Assembly: GCA_036245805.1 (NCBI GenBank)
Contig: BTRK01000001.1
Coordinates: forward strand, 33,738,758-33,802,757
Reading direction: 5' to 3'
DNA length: 64,000 nt
DNA from: Pristionchus mayeri
Taxonomy: Eukaryota; Nematoda; Chromadorea; Rhabditida; Neodiplogasteridae
This document shows, piece after piece, positions 47,111-59,469 of the stretch (positions within the stretch are counted from its first letter, which is position 1; the number at the start of each line of letters is the position of its first letter). The position numbers were made by a program, and so were the translations under genes. Below the pieces are notes generated by a model that worked only from the letters and a program-made list of their open reading frames with translations, had not been told where the DNA came from and searched no databases.

Positions 47111-50100
47111 TCAACATCTCAACATCTTCTCCCGCAGGTACACTGCTCTTGCTAGCACACCCAAGAAATCCAGATCCTTCTGGGCGGCGCTGATGTATAC
47201 GAACTGCGTTCTTCTAGCCTCTTCGAGTCGGTACATTGTCTGGAGCATCGACTGAATCCTCACAATCTGCATCGGCGCTGCCGAACTATGCTGAAGAGAG
47301 AGAGAGAGAGAGTGAGAGAGTGAGAGAGAGATATAAAAAGAGAGAGAGATGAGAGAAGGACAGAGACACCCGAATTGCGAAGAACTCGAGAAATAAAAGG
47401 CTATAGTCAGCTGCCAGAGTGGATCTCACCTCTCTGAATAGTCTCCGTGTGAGTAAATCAGTCATTCGTTCTCTCTCTGCGGAAATCATTCTGCGGCCTT
47501 CGGCGGAAAATTCGTCGTCCACTCAAATTGTTGTTTATATTTTTTCAAATTTTTTTTATTCTTGTGTATTTTGTCCGATTAAATACCCAATATAAACTTG
47601 CTATGCGAAGCAACATGAGTGATACAGCAACTTTCCCACAAACAAACATTGAGATTCTGGACGACTTTGCGTAACTGAAGGTGCTAGAAATTCGACTTGA
47701 ACTTACGAAATCCCGAAACCATTACCCCTGCTCGGTAGTATAAGAATGGGAGGGCGCCTTAAACCACTACGCCAATTCGCTTCCCTTTGTCTCATAAAAC
47801 CTAACACCATTGGAAATATTTGTAGACTGACCAGGTGAAAATAGGGCGACAGCCCTCAACAGAGCGTAAGAAGCATCGCTCAAGTTGAGGTTCTGCAGGA
47901 GTTGGACTGGTTTGGAGAATAATTGGACCGCCCAGGGATCGCTGACCATGCTACGAACGATTCTTGTGTCTCTGTAATTGGAGAAGATGGTTTGAGGAGG
48001 CAGGACACAGCATAGAATGGAACTTGGGGAAGCTCGTATTTTATTGATATTCACTCGAATATGCTCACTTATTGTTGCCCATCACTTCTAGGGCGATCTC
48101 TCCATCGGGGAAGGTGTTTGTTCCTGACCGAGAGCGGTTTTTACCCAGATATGAGCCAGGGAATTTTCTGCTCACCATTTCCATTCTTGGCCGAGTAGTA
48201 AGATTGAGTGAGCATCATTTGGAGCCCTCCCATATGAGATAGCAGAACCATCTCAAGAATACTCATTTATGATTTTAGTCAATTTCATGATTTCGGTGGC
48301 CATTTTCACCCTTGTTTCTCTGGGCACCACGGCCTGCCATGCAGTACGTATCCCATGAATAGGAGGGAATCATGACTGTAGAAGCCGGCGCGGGGGCAAA
48401 TGTGCTGGTCACCTTGTCCATCTGGGAGAGTTGATTGAAGACGGTGAAAGTCTTGCAGTATTCAACCACCAGATGGAGATCAGATGTCATCCAATACTTC
48501 ATACGATTGTAAGTGGGGCTGCCACTCCTCTCCTGAAAGGAAACTAAGAGAAGATTATTAACCGGTAGGAACTGGTTCGACTTATCCAATAATGCCCTTG
48601 TAGTTCTCAGGAAGTATCAGGTTGATTCAAAAGTTTCTGACTATTTTAATGTTCTGACATAATGGCCTCCCCCGTTGATCGGAATCGACCAATCAACTAA
48701 TGGTTTTTAACACTTGGTGTGGCCTTGGGAACACTAAATAACTAGCGTTATATCGGGCTAATGAGATTCATAATGTTAGCACAATTCATTTTAAAATTCT
48801 GCATTCTTGGTAATTATTCTGAATTTTGAATTGATTGTAATTCCAACGAGAACTGTCATATCCTCACAATTAATGCATGGTTTTAAAGAGCGATTAGTGT
48901 GCTTCTTAAAATACATAGTGCAAAAACGTTGGCCTTAAATACCTACTTGAAAATGGCTCTCAATCCCAGTCCAGGATAAATTGCAATTCTGTGAATAGAC
49001 ATTTGCCGGTATTTTACAAGTGCGGATCGATCAGTAACGATGATTTGTTGCTTGTTCTGAATCGCCCTCCCGTTCTAGCGTGCAGTTAAATTTTGGAGCG
49101 GATTCATCTATCTGTTAAGGAATACGGTGTTTCGAAATCGGGATGTAGAGATTCGAATGCCGAAAAAGCACTTTTTAATATTTCCCTTCTCTCACACACG
49201 TTGTAGACCTGCTTTGCCACCACAATTTGAACAGGCAACTCTTACCCTACCACTGATATAGTGGGCTAAATCGGTAGGACACAGCTATTCGAGGAGCAGG
49301 GTTCAATCGAAAACACTAAAAAACCTACATTTTTTTAATGTTTTCATGCGGACGCGATTTTCTCAGGTTCACCACGAGCTATATTCGATGCATATTATAG
49401 TATTCCACTAGCAAGTCCCTAACTATAACCATGAAGGAACGACAGGCAATCAAAATACACCAATAGAAACTTCGAAAATGTAATAGTCAGAAACTTTTGA
49501 ATCAACCTAATAGTTATCAATCGGCTTGTTTAATCTGTCAGAAATGTGCGAGAAAAGTTGCGTAAAAAGTTGCGTAAAAAGTTCGCGAACTTCTGATTCT
49601 CTCCTGTTCGTGTACTCTCTCTCTTTCTCTAACCAGGTCGTTGAAAAGTTCGTGAACTTTTCAAGGAGCTGCGTGAAAAGTTAGAGAAAGGCGAGAGAGC
49701 ACGCGTTCTTGAGAGAGGGAAAAGGAAGCAGTGATTGTTTACTTCCTTTTCCCTCTCTCAAGAATGCGTGCTCTCTCGCCTTTCTCTAACTTTTCACGCA
49801 GCTCCTTGAAAAGTTCGTTAAAAACCGGCATTAATTCGTTCGAAATTCGTACTTTTCTTTTGTTTTACTTATTTTTATCAGTTATTTTTGCTCTTAACTT
49901 ATGACTGCGTATAAGAACAACCTTCCCTCTGATGGAATAGCTTGACATTACAGGGTGGGGAAAGTGGTGACCCATTTTCGAAAAAAATACTCCAACCCTG
50001 TTTACTTTCACTACGCTGTATTCTGAAGCTATTCCAGCTAAGGGAAGGTTGTCATTATAAGAAATCATAAGTTAAAAGCAAAAATAGTTTATAAAAATAA

Positions 50101-53100
50101 GTAAAACAAAAGAAAAGTATGATTTTCGAACATAGTTCGTCGAAAAGTTCGTGAACTTTTCAACGACCTGGTTAGAGAAAGAGAGAGAGTACACGAAATG
50201 GAGAGAATCAGAAGTTCGCGAACTATTTACGCAACTTTTTCTCGCACATTTCTGACAGATTAAACAGGCCGAATGTTTCGATCCACCTCTTTGGGGTACT
50301 GTAACTCGGTGAATATATCACGCGTCTTCTGAGAGATCGCATGAAATCGACACCCCCTTTGACAAACTGTTCAAAGTGGTCCAATCACCATGAAATTTTC
50401 TGGGTAGATAAGCCTAAGGCCCAGTAGCTTCCGGGAAATTTTGTAGAGCCGGGAATTTAAAAGTGCCTAAAATCCGGCTCCTGCGATTTTTAAAATTCAA
50501 AAATTCATTCCTTCAAAGTTGAGTAAAAAAGTCGACCAAAAAGCTAAATTATTCGGATTGTTAAGATGAATACCTTTTCTGTTGAGCACTTTTTGACATC
50601 TTCAAAGGCTGCAAGTGAAAATGGCGAAAATTCGTTTTTGAACCTCGAAATTCATGAACTTTTACAGGTCGTGAAAAAAATCGTCCCACGTTGTAACGAT
50701 ATCTCTACGGAATCGAAATCTGCAACCTTTTCTACCCTACATAGAACAGTTTTCGTTTCGATTTACGACCCTATTTTTCTGTAATTTTGCCTTAAACATT
50801 CAAAATGACGGTATTTTTTCACAAAATCATATTTTCAGAGTTGTGCAGAAATTGAATTTCAGCTTCAGCCTTGCAATATTTCACTTAGAATAGCTAGCAA
50901 TTATCACTACTTCATTCTCAAGTAGTTTGAAGAGCATCCGAGAAACTTTTATTTTTTCGAAAAAAAATTGTCCTGTCTGACTATGAATGAAAAAATGATG
51001 AAAAATGTAATTTTCTCGGATGCTCTTCAAACTACTTGAGAATGAAGTAGTGATGATTCCTAGCTATTCCAAGTGAAATATTGCAACGCTGACGCTGAAA
51101 TTCAATTTCTTCAAAAATCTGAAATTATGATTTTGTGAAAAAATACCGTCATTTTGAATGTTTGAGGCAAAATTACAGAAAAATAAGGTCGTAAATCGAA
51201 ACGAAAACTGTTCTATGTAGGGTAGAAAAGGTTGCAGATTTCGATTCCGTAGAGATCTCGTGACAACGTGGAATGATTTTTTTCACGACCTGTAAAAGTT
51301 CATGAATTTCGAGGGTCAAAACCGAATTTTCGTCATTTTCACTTGCAGCTTTTGAAGCTGTCAAAAAGTGCTCAACAGAAAAGGTGTTCATCTTAACAAT
51401 CCGAATAATATTGTTTTTTGATCGACTTTTTTACTCAACTTTGAAGGAACTTATGCATTTTTTGAATTTAAAAGATCGCCGGAGCCGGATTTTAGGCACT
51501 TTTAAATTCCCGGCTCTACAAAATTTCCTGGAAGCTACTGAACCTTATGCTTATCTACCCTGAAAATTTCATGGAGATTGGACCACTTTGAACAGTTTGT
51601 CAAACTTCACCTGCGATCTCTCAGAATACGCGTGATATATCATAACGCATCAATTTGTGCTCCATTCTACGAGCAATTTCGAGTTCTTCAAATTCTACTT
51701 CACATTAGTCAACCTGCTTCACAGTGTTTTTGCCGAAAATGTGTTGGACCATTTTTATCGATTTTTTGTTCATTACCCCTCCACACGTTTTTTTGAGAAA
51801 CTGGCAACAAACAAGTGGACGTATCTTCTTGGGACCACCAATAGGCATAAACAAAGTTTCGACAAAATCCGTATGCTTTTTACGACTATGATTTTCCAGG
51901 TATAAAGAAGGGCATTTCCTGCATTCTTACAGAAGACCCGTGATAAAGAACTAGCCCATGAATGAATGAAATAATCCTTCACTGCCCTACACATATTCGC
52001 ATGGAGGGATCAGCTGATCCGATGATTGCAGGCATTGCTATGATTTCCTCCATTTTGCGCGATGTGAAGAGGGAGAATTTATCATTATGTCGAATCCATG
52101 AGATTTGACACTCCTTCGTCAACTGAAAAACAATAATTGGCATACAAACTAATACCCATCTAATCGAACATATTACTCTTTTTGATAACCATCACAGATC
52201 TTTTTAAAATTAATTATAAGCGACGCTCACATATGTCTTACCAAGTTGGAAATTTCGCCGCAATAATTCACTTCGGAGATATTAACAATCGTTTGGGGAA
52301 GTGGAAACTTTATCTGCGACTGAAAGCGTATTCTTAATCTACATATATGAGTGACTATCTGAGAGAACTGAGCAATTCCAGCTATGTGCCGTACAACGAA
52401 AAATAAAGTCCCAATGTGAAGAGTGTTCTAGGGGTAACTTTTCACGTAGAGTTCGAAAATCGACCTTAGAAAGCCGTATCTCTGACCCCTCAATTCCTGT
52501 GTCGCGCTGTAGCTGGGTGGTCGGTTTTTGTATCTTCTGAACGGCTCTTCCAAACCTCATAAATAGCTCATCTGTGAAAAAAAGGCTAGCTCATCTGTGA
52601 AAAAATTATGACTATTTGAAAAATTTTCCATGACTCAAAATTGACGTCCTGGCAAATTGTAATCCGAATGCCTCTTTTTAAATATGTTATTTAGATTCTA
52701 CGTGAAAAGTTACCCCCAGGTACTTCTTTTCGCTCCAAAAGAGGCCAATGCATGGGGTCTCCTAATTCTCCGAAAATGTCATTGTCGTAATTCTTAGTAG
52801 AAATATGGTGTATTTCAAGCGAATCATCGCCAAATCAGATCAGTTTCGAACTAATTTTGACGATTCTAGAATAAGTAAGTAAAAATACGCTGAAAAAATC
52901 GGGGTTTGTGTCGTCTAAAAATTCGATTTTTCTTACTTCGAAAAATCACAAATTTGAACGTTGTTATCTTAAAATGTTCAAATGAAATATCGCATTTACT
53001 GGGCGAATCTTATAATAGGTACCGACATAGATTAGAAAATGGCGTGGAAAGGCTCCTCAGCGATTGCGATACTTGAAATATTCTCGCCCGAAAACGATGT

Positions 53101-55876
53101 TTTGAGAGTATGTAAATAATATTTACGAACAAATAATGGGTATTTTCGATGGGAATGGAATAATTTCAAGCGTACAACAACTTTGGCATGTAAGGTGATC
53201 GGAAAATATGTGCGCACTTACAGATTTCAAAGATCGAAAAAATCTAAATTATCAATATTGTGAAAATCAAAACTTTGAAAACAACGCATACTCCACTCTA
53301 TTCAACGTTAATCAACACATCATGAGCGAGAAAGCATTAATCAACAAAAATTGATCAATTTTTAAAGAAAATGCTTTGAGAATTCAATATATTGCAATTC
53401 CTGCTCTTCCTTAGCGTTTTCAGGCGAGAATATTTCAAGTATCGCAATTGGTGAGGAGCCTCTCCACACCATTTTCTAATCTATGTCGGTAGCTATTATA
53501 AGATTCACCCGGTAAATTCGATATTTCATTTGAATATTTTAAGATAACAACGTTTAAAATTGCGATTTTTCGAAGTAAGAAAAATCGAATTTTTAGACTT
53601 GACGCAATCCCCGATTTTTTCAGCGTATTTTTACTTACTTATTCTAGAATCGTCAAAATTAGTTCGCAATTGATCTGATTTGGCGATGATTCGCTTGAAG
53701 TACACATATTTCTACTTATCACGTAGAATCTAAATAACATATTTAAAAAGGGGCATTCGGATTACAATTTACCAGGACGTCAATTTTGAGTCATGGAAAA
53801 TTTTTCAAATAGTCATAATTTTTTCACAGATGAGCTAGCCTTTTTTTCACAGATGAGCTATTTATGAGGTTTGGAAGAGCCGTTCAAAAGATACAAAAAC
53901 CGACCACCGAGCTACAGCGCGACACAGGAAATGAGGGGTTAGAGATACGGCTTTCTAAGGTCGATTTTCGAACTCTACGTGAAAAGTTACCCCTAGAACT
54001 CTTCAAATTGGGACTTTATTTTGCGTTGTACGGCACAAGGTTAGTTCTCTCGGATAGTCACTCAAATGTATTATATACAATAAACTAGCCGAGCTTCCGC
54101 TCGCTACGGGTAAACCATGAAATTGTTTTTAAAATGTGAATTTGTAAGCTTTTTTGGGAATTCTAGCCAAAAATGGGAGTATTTTGAGCGAAATGTGTTT
54201 TGCGCTTTAGGTGCGCCGGGTTAGGCTGTTACAGTAATCTATTGCACGCTAGGACACTTTCCGACAACTCCCCGACACTTTCCGGCCAAGCAAAAAATGC
54301 TGCAAAAGGTTTGCACCGAGTGGGATCCGAACCTGAGCCCCCAGCCATCGCTTTTTCCCACTGCGCCACGCATCAACTTTAATATATTTAAAGATCAAAT
54401 AGACTGTCTGAACCGCCTCGACGAGAGCTACAAGGTGGTATATAGCACGCCTCATCATTTTGAGAACTAACGCGTCTATCCCCTAAAATGTGTTTTTCGT
54501 CACCCAACATGCCCCCACGGAAACGCCCATAACTCACTTCCACGTTGGCCTACCGAGATGGCGTTTGCTCCATTCGAAAGAGCGGTGTTTTCTACACCAG
54601 AAAACACTTTCAATCGGTACTTACAAAGGCCTCTTCTATAAAGCCCACGGGCGAGAATGCGATTCAGAAAAAAGGCGAAACTTTGACCCGCCGTATTTCG
54701 CTTCAACGACGTCCTAGAAGGTCGTCCGTTGAGCGAGTTTCTTAGGCTTTTTTTAAAAGTTTTTGCACCGGAGTATTTCGACGAGATCTACAATTTCCTC
54801 AACAGAACCGAGGCTCTAACTCCAACGGGAAAAAAGTTACAGGCTAAAAACGGCGAAAAATGCGAGTATGCCAACTTTGGAGGCGATTTTGACCTACCTA
54901 CAGTAATCCTATCGATTCGGACCCAACATAAAAAAAGATGCGCCGTCATCTCAGGTACTTATTTCTACTAAATCCCAAATCCGGCGTTGAATCCCCCGCG
55001 CTCCCCGTAAAGTTTTCTTCGACCGGTAAATTTTCAGTCAGTCGATTGTTTATGGTGGGGGTGAATTCATACAATTGGGGGAGAGTCGCTCAGGTCGGTG
55101 CCGTATTCCTGCTCCGATTGGGAAGAGATTAGCGCTCGTTTGCTGTTTGTCGGCCATTGAATAGCTGCATAGAGAAATATATTGCACAAATTTTACTGGA
55201 ACTTGTTTTTAAATCAGCGAATTTCGTAACTACCTCGATACCTTTTGCATTCATTCCCGAATCAACACATTTCTGGAAGCGACAGGAGCGACATGCACAA
55301 CGGAATTCTACAAATATTCGGAATTTCCTCAGTCAATGGCTACCTCCCCACTCCTTTTTTTTTTCCAGGACTACCTCCCTGATTTTCGGTCACTCAACCC
55401 CTCACAGTGGTGGGAAGGCATGGGTAATTAGAGGGGGTGGTGGTCACTATGAGAACAATTGCTAAATATTCGTTTTGCTATTATCAATCACCTTTATCAA
55501 ATATGCATCGGCCCCCTTTCGAGCAATTGAACGTTCGCCCTGAGACTATCGTCCGTCTGGAAACGAAATGTTGATATATTGTTGAGAAATTATTGAAAAA
55601 CTCATTATTATACAAACCGGAAGAAGGTCTTGCAGCCATTGCACGAGAGAACATCGTAGTGATAGCCAGTGGGCTGGAAGGAGGGGAATTAAGCAAAGAA
55701 ATAAAGGAACTAAAAGTCCGCGAAGGGGTATAGGTGAATTCAGCTCAGATTAAATCGATTGAAATTGTAAAGACATGTCAAATAAATCTCACTTTGTCTC
55801 CGCACACACTACAGGCGAATCCGTCTGATTGCATAACATTCTTGAATTTCTTCACATGGGCTTCATTTGATTGCAT
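47111..55876 (-). CDS. Nuclear hormone receptor D (13 exons, complete)
   Basis: Predicted zinc-finger transcription factor. Exons 5' to 3': 55876-55793, 55673-55618, 55556-55492, 55307-55242, 55164-55073, 52319-52242, 52122-51991, 48532-48413, 48251-48176, 48123-48069, 47971-47832, 47521-47430, 47290-47111. All phases join without a stop to 411 residues, a usual receptor length. The DNA-binding domain covers residues 22 to about 90: Cx2C-x13-Cx2C, P-box CNGCK, second finger Cx5C-x9-Cx2C. The ligand-binding region has NISEVNYCGE, LTKECQISWI, DLHLVVEYCKTFTVF, FPDGEIA, YALLRAVALFSP and VYLREKM. Introns 5 (2.75 kb) and 7 (3.46 kb) are swollen by mobile elements; intron 5 is 41 nt in gene A. Exons 1-6 and most of exon 7 lie in the palindrome arm and are identical in gene C. 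The other exons are unique to D. Confidence 0.85.
47291..47352 (+). repeat. GA-rich microsatellite in intron 12 of gene D
   Basis: Runs of GAGAGA broken by single T and ATAT. On the gene strand it is a CT-rich tract that ends in the CTCTTCAG acceptor of the last exon. Confidence 0.75.
48617..49510. mobile_element. Mariner-type element, 894 bp, in intron 7 of gene D
   Basis: Inverted ends TCAGGTTGATTCAAAAGTTT / AAACTTTTGAATCAACCTAA with TA on each side (48615-48616, 49511-49512). Same family and length as 45067-45961, with about one base of length difference. No transposase frame. Confidence 0.82.
49522..50271. mobile_element. Foldback element, 750 bp, in intron 7 of gene D
   Basis: Ends CGGCTTGTTTAATCTGTCAG / CTGACAGATTAAACAGGCCG. 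The interior has further nested hairpins, notably a near-perfect one at about 49650-49815 built on GCGAGAGAGCACGCG / CGTGCTCTCTCGC. No coding content. Confidence 0.75.
50314..51639. mobile_element. Foldback element, 1.33 kb, in intron 7 of gene D
   Basis: Two arms mirror about position 50978, with ends ATATCACGCGT-TTCTGAGAGA. The arms have diverged by scattered substitutions, yet both keep a 72-codon open frame starting MNTFSVEHFLT (50566-50784 + and 51173-51391 -). Family not recognised. Confidence 0.75.
51640..51990. other. Remaining intron 7 sequence of gene D
   Basis: No feature recognised between the foldback and exon 7. Confidence 0.5.
52340..54060. mobile_element. Foldback element in intron 5 of gene D
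   Basis: Arms mirror about position 53212 (CTACGTGAAAAGTTACCCCT and its complement near each end; ACAGATGAGCTAGCC). The arms differ at scattered bases. A mirrored open frame starting MRFGRAVQKIQKPTT is present in both. Its mirror copy lies at 62028-63748 in gene C. Confidence 0.75.
54085..55066 (-). mobile_element. Possible Helitron-like insertion in intron 5 of gene D
   Basis: This stretch separates the start of intron 5 from the foldback and is absent from genes A and B. On the minus strand it ends with the hairpin CGAGC-GGAA-GCTCG followed by G and CTAG then T (mirror 61985-62004), like a Helitron 3' end. The 5' end (TTCACCCCCACC) has TC but not the expected A before it. It carries a tRNA-like box pair. 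The assignment is tentative. Confidence 0.35.
54313..54375 (-). other. tRNA-derived (SINE-like) promoter pair
   Basis: The minus strand has an A-box-like TGGCGCAGTGG (54368-54358) and a B-box-like GGTTCGGATCC (54333-54323) at tRNA-like spacing. I could not form a convincing acceptor stem, so I call it a tRNA relic or SINE head. Mirror copy at 61713-61775. Confidence 0.45.
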
Positions 55877-56302
55877 TTGCTTTAACCATTTTGTATATAC
55901 AACAGCGAAAGGATAAATGTCTAATCGATGTGCGGATGAAAAGGAAAATTTCCAAAATTGCTGTTTCTTTTTTCGGCCCTTGCGTTTTTCCCCACCCGCC
56001 ACCCGACCCACACCAAAAGGGGTGGACCTCGTCACTACGGCGCCCTTTGCGAGTGGATTGTGGTTTCGAAATGTGCAATTTTCGCCTATTTCTAAGTCAA
56101 AGAACGGTGGGATGGGTAATAGAAGATGAGATATCAACTTGGTCAAGATAAAATGTGAGAATAGAGAAGCAGAAGCATTTGTTGGATTCGGCACACTGGT
56201 ACTTAATAGGTAATAGATAGATAATGTGATAGATAATGTCTTAATACGTAGATAATGTGCAGTCAACGAACAAAAAGAAGGCAGGAGGAGTAAGCTCCTA
56301 AG

Positions 56303-56460
56303 ACGTAGTCGCACAAATTGTAAATAGGCTTGTTTTAAACTTTTGTGTCACCCTACGGTCATGCCAATTTCCAAACAAGTACGTCGGGCATGTGTCCACG
56401 TTGGCAATTGACTTGTCGGAGTTTAGAAAAAGCCTGTTTGCAAGTTGTGCGACTACATCG
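56303..56460. mobile_element. Inverted-end element upstream of gene D
   Basis: Related to 35173-35345: ends ACGTAGTCGCACAAATTG / AAGTTGTGCGACTACATC. It lies between the start of gene D and its conserved upstream block. Confidence 0.6.
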
Positions 56461-56482
56461 GAGTCATTCTATTCGAAAGGGA

Positions 56483-56618
56483 GGGCGATGATTAGGGACA
56501 AACACCAACATCTAGAAGTGCCCTCCATATGATAAGATAGGAGGAAGAGATCGATAGATGACCATTCGTATCAGCCAATGTCACAACCTAATCTGCAGGG
56601 ATGAGTAAACACAGAGTG
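56483..56618 (-). promoter_or_regulatory. Conserved upstream block of gene D
   Basis: Mirror of 59470-59605. On the minus strand it has TGTTTAC (56611-56605) then TTATCA (56535-56530), as upstream of A, B and C. The two palindromic genes would therefore be divergently transcribed from separate copies of the same block. Confidence 0.4.
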
Positions 56619-56639
56619 AGTGCACATAAGACGGAAAAT

Positions 56640-57581
56640 TGGAATCGGCACGTAGATACTGTACTCAGACAGTTCACAAAATAGCCCTTATGCCGGTCTC
56701 TATCCCATTCTCCTTTCCCACGCTCTTTGATACTGATTGTGAGTCAGCACTTGCCTCAATTCGTCTTACAATGTTGAACTGATTCATCTTATTTTTCATG
56801 TTTCGCATTTCCCTATTTTGCGTAAGTCTACTTGTGTGTTTATACGCACAAATCGGGTCACATAATACATCTTCTTTTCGTTGTTGAATGGATGCTAGTC
56901 GAGAATCGAATCACGCAACCATATTTAGAGTGTGCTCCCTTATCAATGTACCGCTCTCTATACGTGCAAACCGCATCGACATCACATACTTTATATGATC
57001 TAAGATTGCGAAGGAAATTCGTAACATGCATGTTCCTCTCGATTCCTCTAGGTTACATTTCATGAGGAAGATGCAACCTCTCTAAAATACAGCTTATTCC
57101 GCTTCGGTTAATACGATTTCTCGGTGGTTGAGAGCTAAATATAGAAATACATATTGCTTGGCCGGAATATATATATATTCAATATATTGGCGCATAAAGC
57201 GTGCAATGAAGCGATTTCGTATGCACAGATTTGTAAACGTTTTTGTTTTACATTTTTCGATTTTTAAGCTAGTGGGTACGTTATGCTCATGATGCTCATC
57301 TGACATCATAGGTCTGGATTGATCATAAATTCATATATCTAATGAAAATAAAAATCATTTCTCTATGAAATGAATGTTTTATGAGAACGAAGACTTCGAC
57401 ATGTGAATGAAAAGGACTGAAAACCAATTTTTATCATAAAGTAATTTTACGTTATTGTAAATATACCTGGATATTGAACCTGGCGTGATATAAAATTAGG
57501 ATTGCCTACAAGAGCGTAGTTTAACGTAATGTCAATAGTGAGTAGATTTCGAGATGAGCGAGTGCATAAATAAATGATGTA
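56640..57581. other. Inner part of the left palindrome arm
   Basis: No gene recognised. The mirror, 58507-59448, aligns in patches with the region upstream of gene B (34812-35000), with about 0.5 kb of extra sequence in between. It is therefore distal upstream sequence of the receptor unit. Confidence 0.5.
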
Positions 57582-58506
57582 GCATTTTTTGAAGCTTAGG
57601 GAGAATACTGTAGTCAAACTATTGAAATGGTATCAGTTGTGGTTATCATCTTACGGTGAACATCCGACCTAGTACCTGGTTATTTTTTCTGGATTTCGTT
57701 AGTTCAAGTCGATCTCCAGCATCTTCAGTTTCCAGTATCTCAAATTTTTTTGCGAAAATATAGCTCCGGCACTAGGTCGTTGATCCGTTGAGCAAGTTTC
57801 TCTTCACTGTAGATTCACAACATGAAATGAGAAAAAAACAAAAATATAATAAAATAAAAAATTTGAGTTGACGACGAGCTTTCCGCCGAGGGCCGTAGAA
57901 TGATTTCCGCAGAGAGAGAACGAATGACTGATTTACTAACGAGGAAACTCTTCAGAGAGGTGAGATCCAGTCTGGCAGCTGCCTAAAGTCTCTTCTGCCT
58001 TTAGTGTAGTTAGTTATTCGGGTAACAGTCTACTCATTTGACTGTTTCGACTGGTCGAGCGATGTATTCGGAAATGAAGTAGCGTAACCCCTTTAATCTC
58101 GGTCATCTCTCCCCCTCTCCTTACATCACTTTAGCATGGTTCGTCAGCGCCGACGAAGATTCTGGCAATACAGTCAATGGTGCAGATGATGTACCGACTC
58201 GACTACACCAAACGAGCGCAGCTCATCTACTTGAGCGTCGAAAGGAAAGATTTAATTTTGAGCCCCCTGGGTAGAGCAGTCTACCTGCGGGAGAGAAGAT
58301 AGTACCGTACGGAGGCATGTATGATCATTTTAGAACTATTAATTTTAGAAATATTTATGTTCGAACGATTTGATGAATTTGGAGCACTTTAGAGTATGAA
58401 TTGGTACACTTCCATTCGTACCTACCTGAGAATGATATCCATCTTCCGTGCTCTAACCTTTTCCCAACTCCTTCTTTCAGTTTAATTAAATTAGACTATC
58501 AATTCA
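57582..58506. other. Single-copy spacer of the palindrome
   Basis: 925 bp between the arms. It begins within sequence homologous to intron 11 of gene A, carries exons 12 and 13 of a plus-strand receptor and ends in its 3' flank, homologous to 32891-33200. It supplies a unique anchor for checking the palindrome. Confidence 0.9.
57868..58302 (+). pseudogene. Nuclear hormone receptor E, last two exons only
   Basis: Exon 12 (57868-57959, 92 nt) and exon 13 (58135-58302, 168 nt) have the same lengths, phases and splice signals as in gene A. They encode DDELSAEGRRMISAERERM and a C-terminus ending LGRAVYLRERR with a TAG stop. Exons 1-11 are absent: the palindrome arm begins in what was intron 11. 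It is the closest relative of gene A in the window. It cannot make a receptor alone. Confidence 0.85.
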
Positions 58507-59469
58507 TACATCATTTATTTATGCACTCGCTCATCTCGAAATCTACTCACTATTGACATTACGTTAAACTACGCTCTTGTAGGCAATCCTAATTTTATAT
58601 CACGCCAGGTTCAATATCCAGGTATATTTACAATAACGTAAAATTACTTTATGATAAAAATTGGTTTTCAGTCCTTTTCATTCACATGTCGAAGTCTTCG
58701 TTCTCATAAAACATTCATTTCATAGAGAAATGATTTTTATTTTCATTAGATATATGAATTTATGATCAATCCAGACCTATGATGTCAGATGAGCATCATG
58801 AGCATAACGTACCCACTAGCTTAAAAATCGAAAAATGTAAAACAAAAACGTTTACAAATCTGTGCATACGAAATCGCTTCATTGCACGCTTTATGCGCCA
58901 ATATATTGAATATATATATATTCCGGCCAAGCAATATGTATTTCTATATTTAGCTCTCAACCACCGAGAAATCGTATTAACCGAAGCGGAATAAGCTGTA
59001 TTTTAGAGAGGTTGCATCTTCCTCATGAAATGTAACCTAGAGGAATCGAGAGGAACATGCATGTTACGAATTTCCTTCGCAATCTTAGATCATATAAAGT
59101 ATGTGATGTCGATGCGGTTTGCACGTATAGAGAGCGGTACATTGATAAGGGAGCACACTCTAAATATGGTTGCGTGATTCGATTCTCGACTAGCATCCAT
59201 TCAACAACGAAAAGAAGATGTATTATGTGACCCGATTTGTGCGTATAAACACACAAGTAGACTTACGCAAAATAGGGAAATGCGAAACATGAAAAATAAG
59301 ATGAATCAGTTCAACATTGTAAGACGAATTGAGGCAAGTGCTGACTCACAATCAGTATCAAAGAGCGTGGGAAAGGAGAATGGGATAGAGACCGGCATAA
59401 GGGCTATTTTGTGAACTGTCTGAGTACAGTATCTACGTGCCGATTCCAATTTTCCGTCTTATGTGCACT

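Larger units (their letters stand above)
52088..57581. repeat. Large palindrome, left arm
   Basis: Reverse complement of 58507-64000. Paired coordinates sum to 116,088 throughout, so there is no net insertion or deletion over 5,494 bp, and the stretches I compared are identical. The right arm is cut by the window end, so the true length may be greater. The arm holds the 5' half of gene D. Confidence 0.93.

Noticed and set aside
57094..57309. 71-codon frame mirrored at 58779-58994
   Set aside because: It is duplicated only because it lies in the palindrome arms; no domain, no splice signals, and it is in upstream non-coding sequence.
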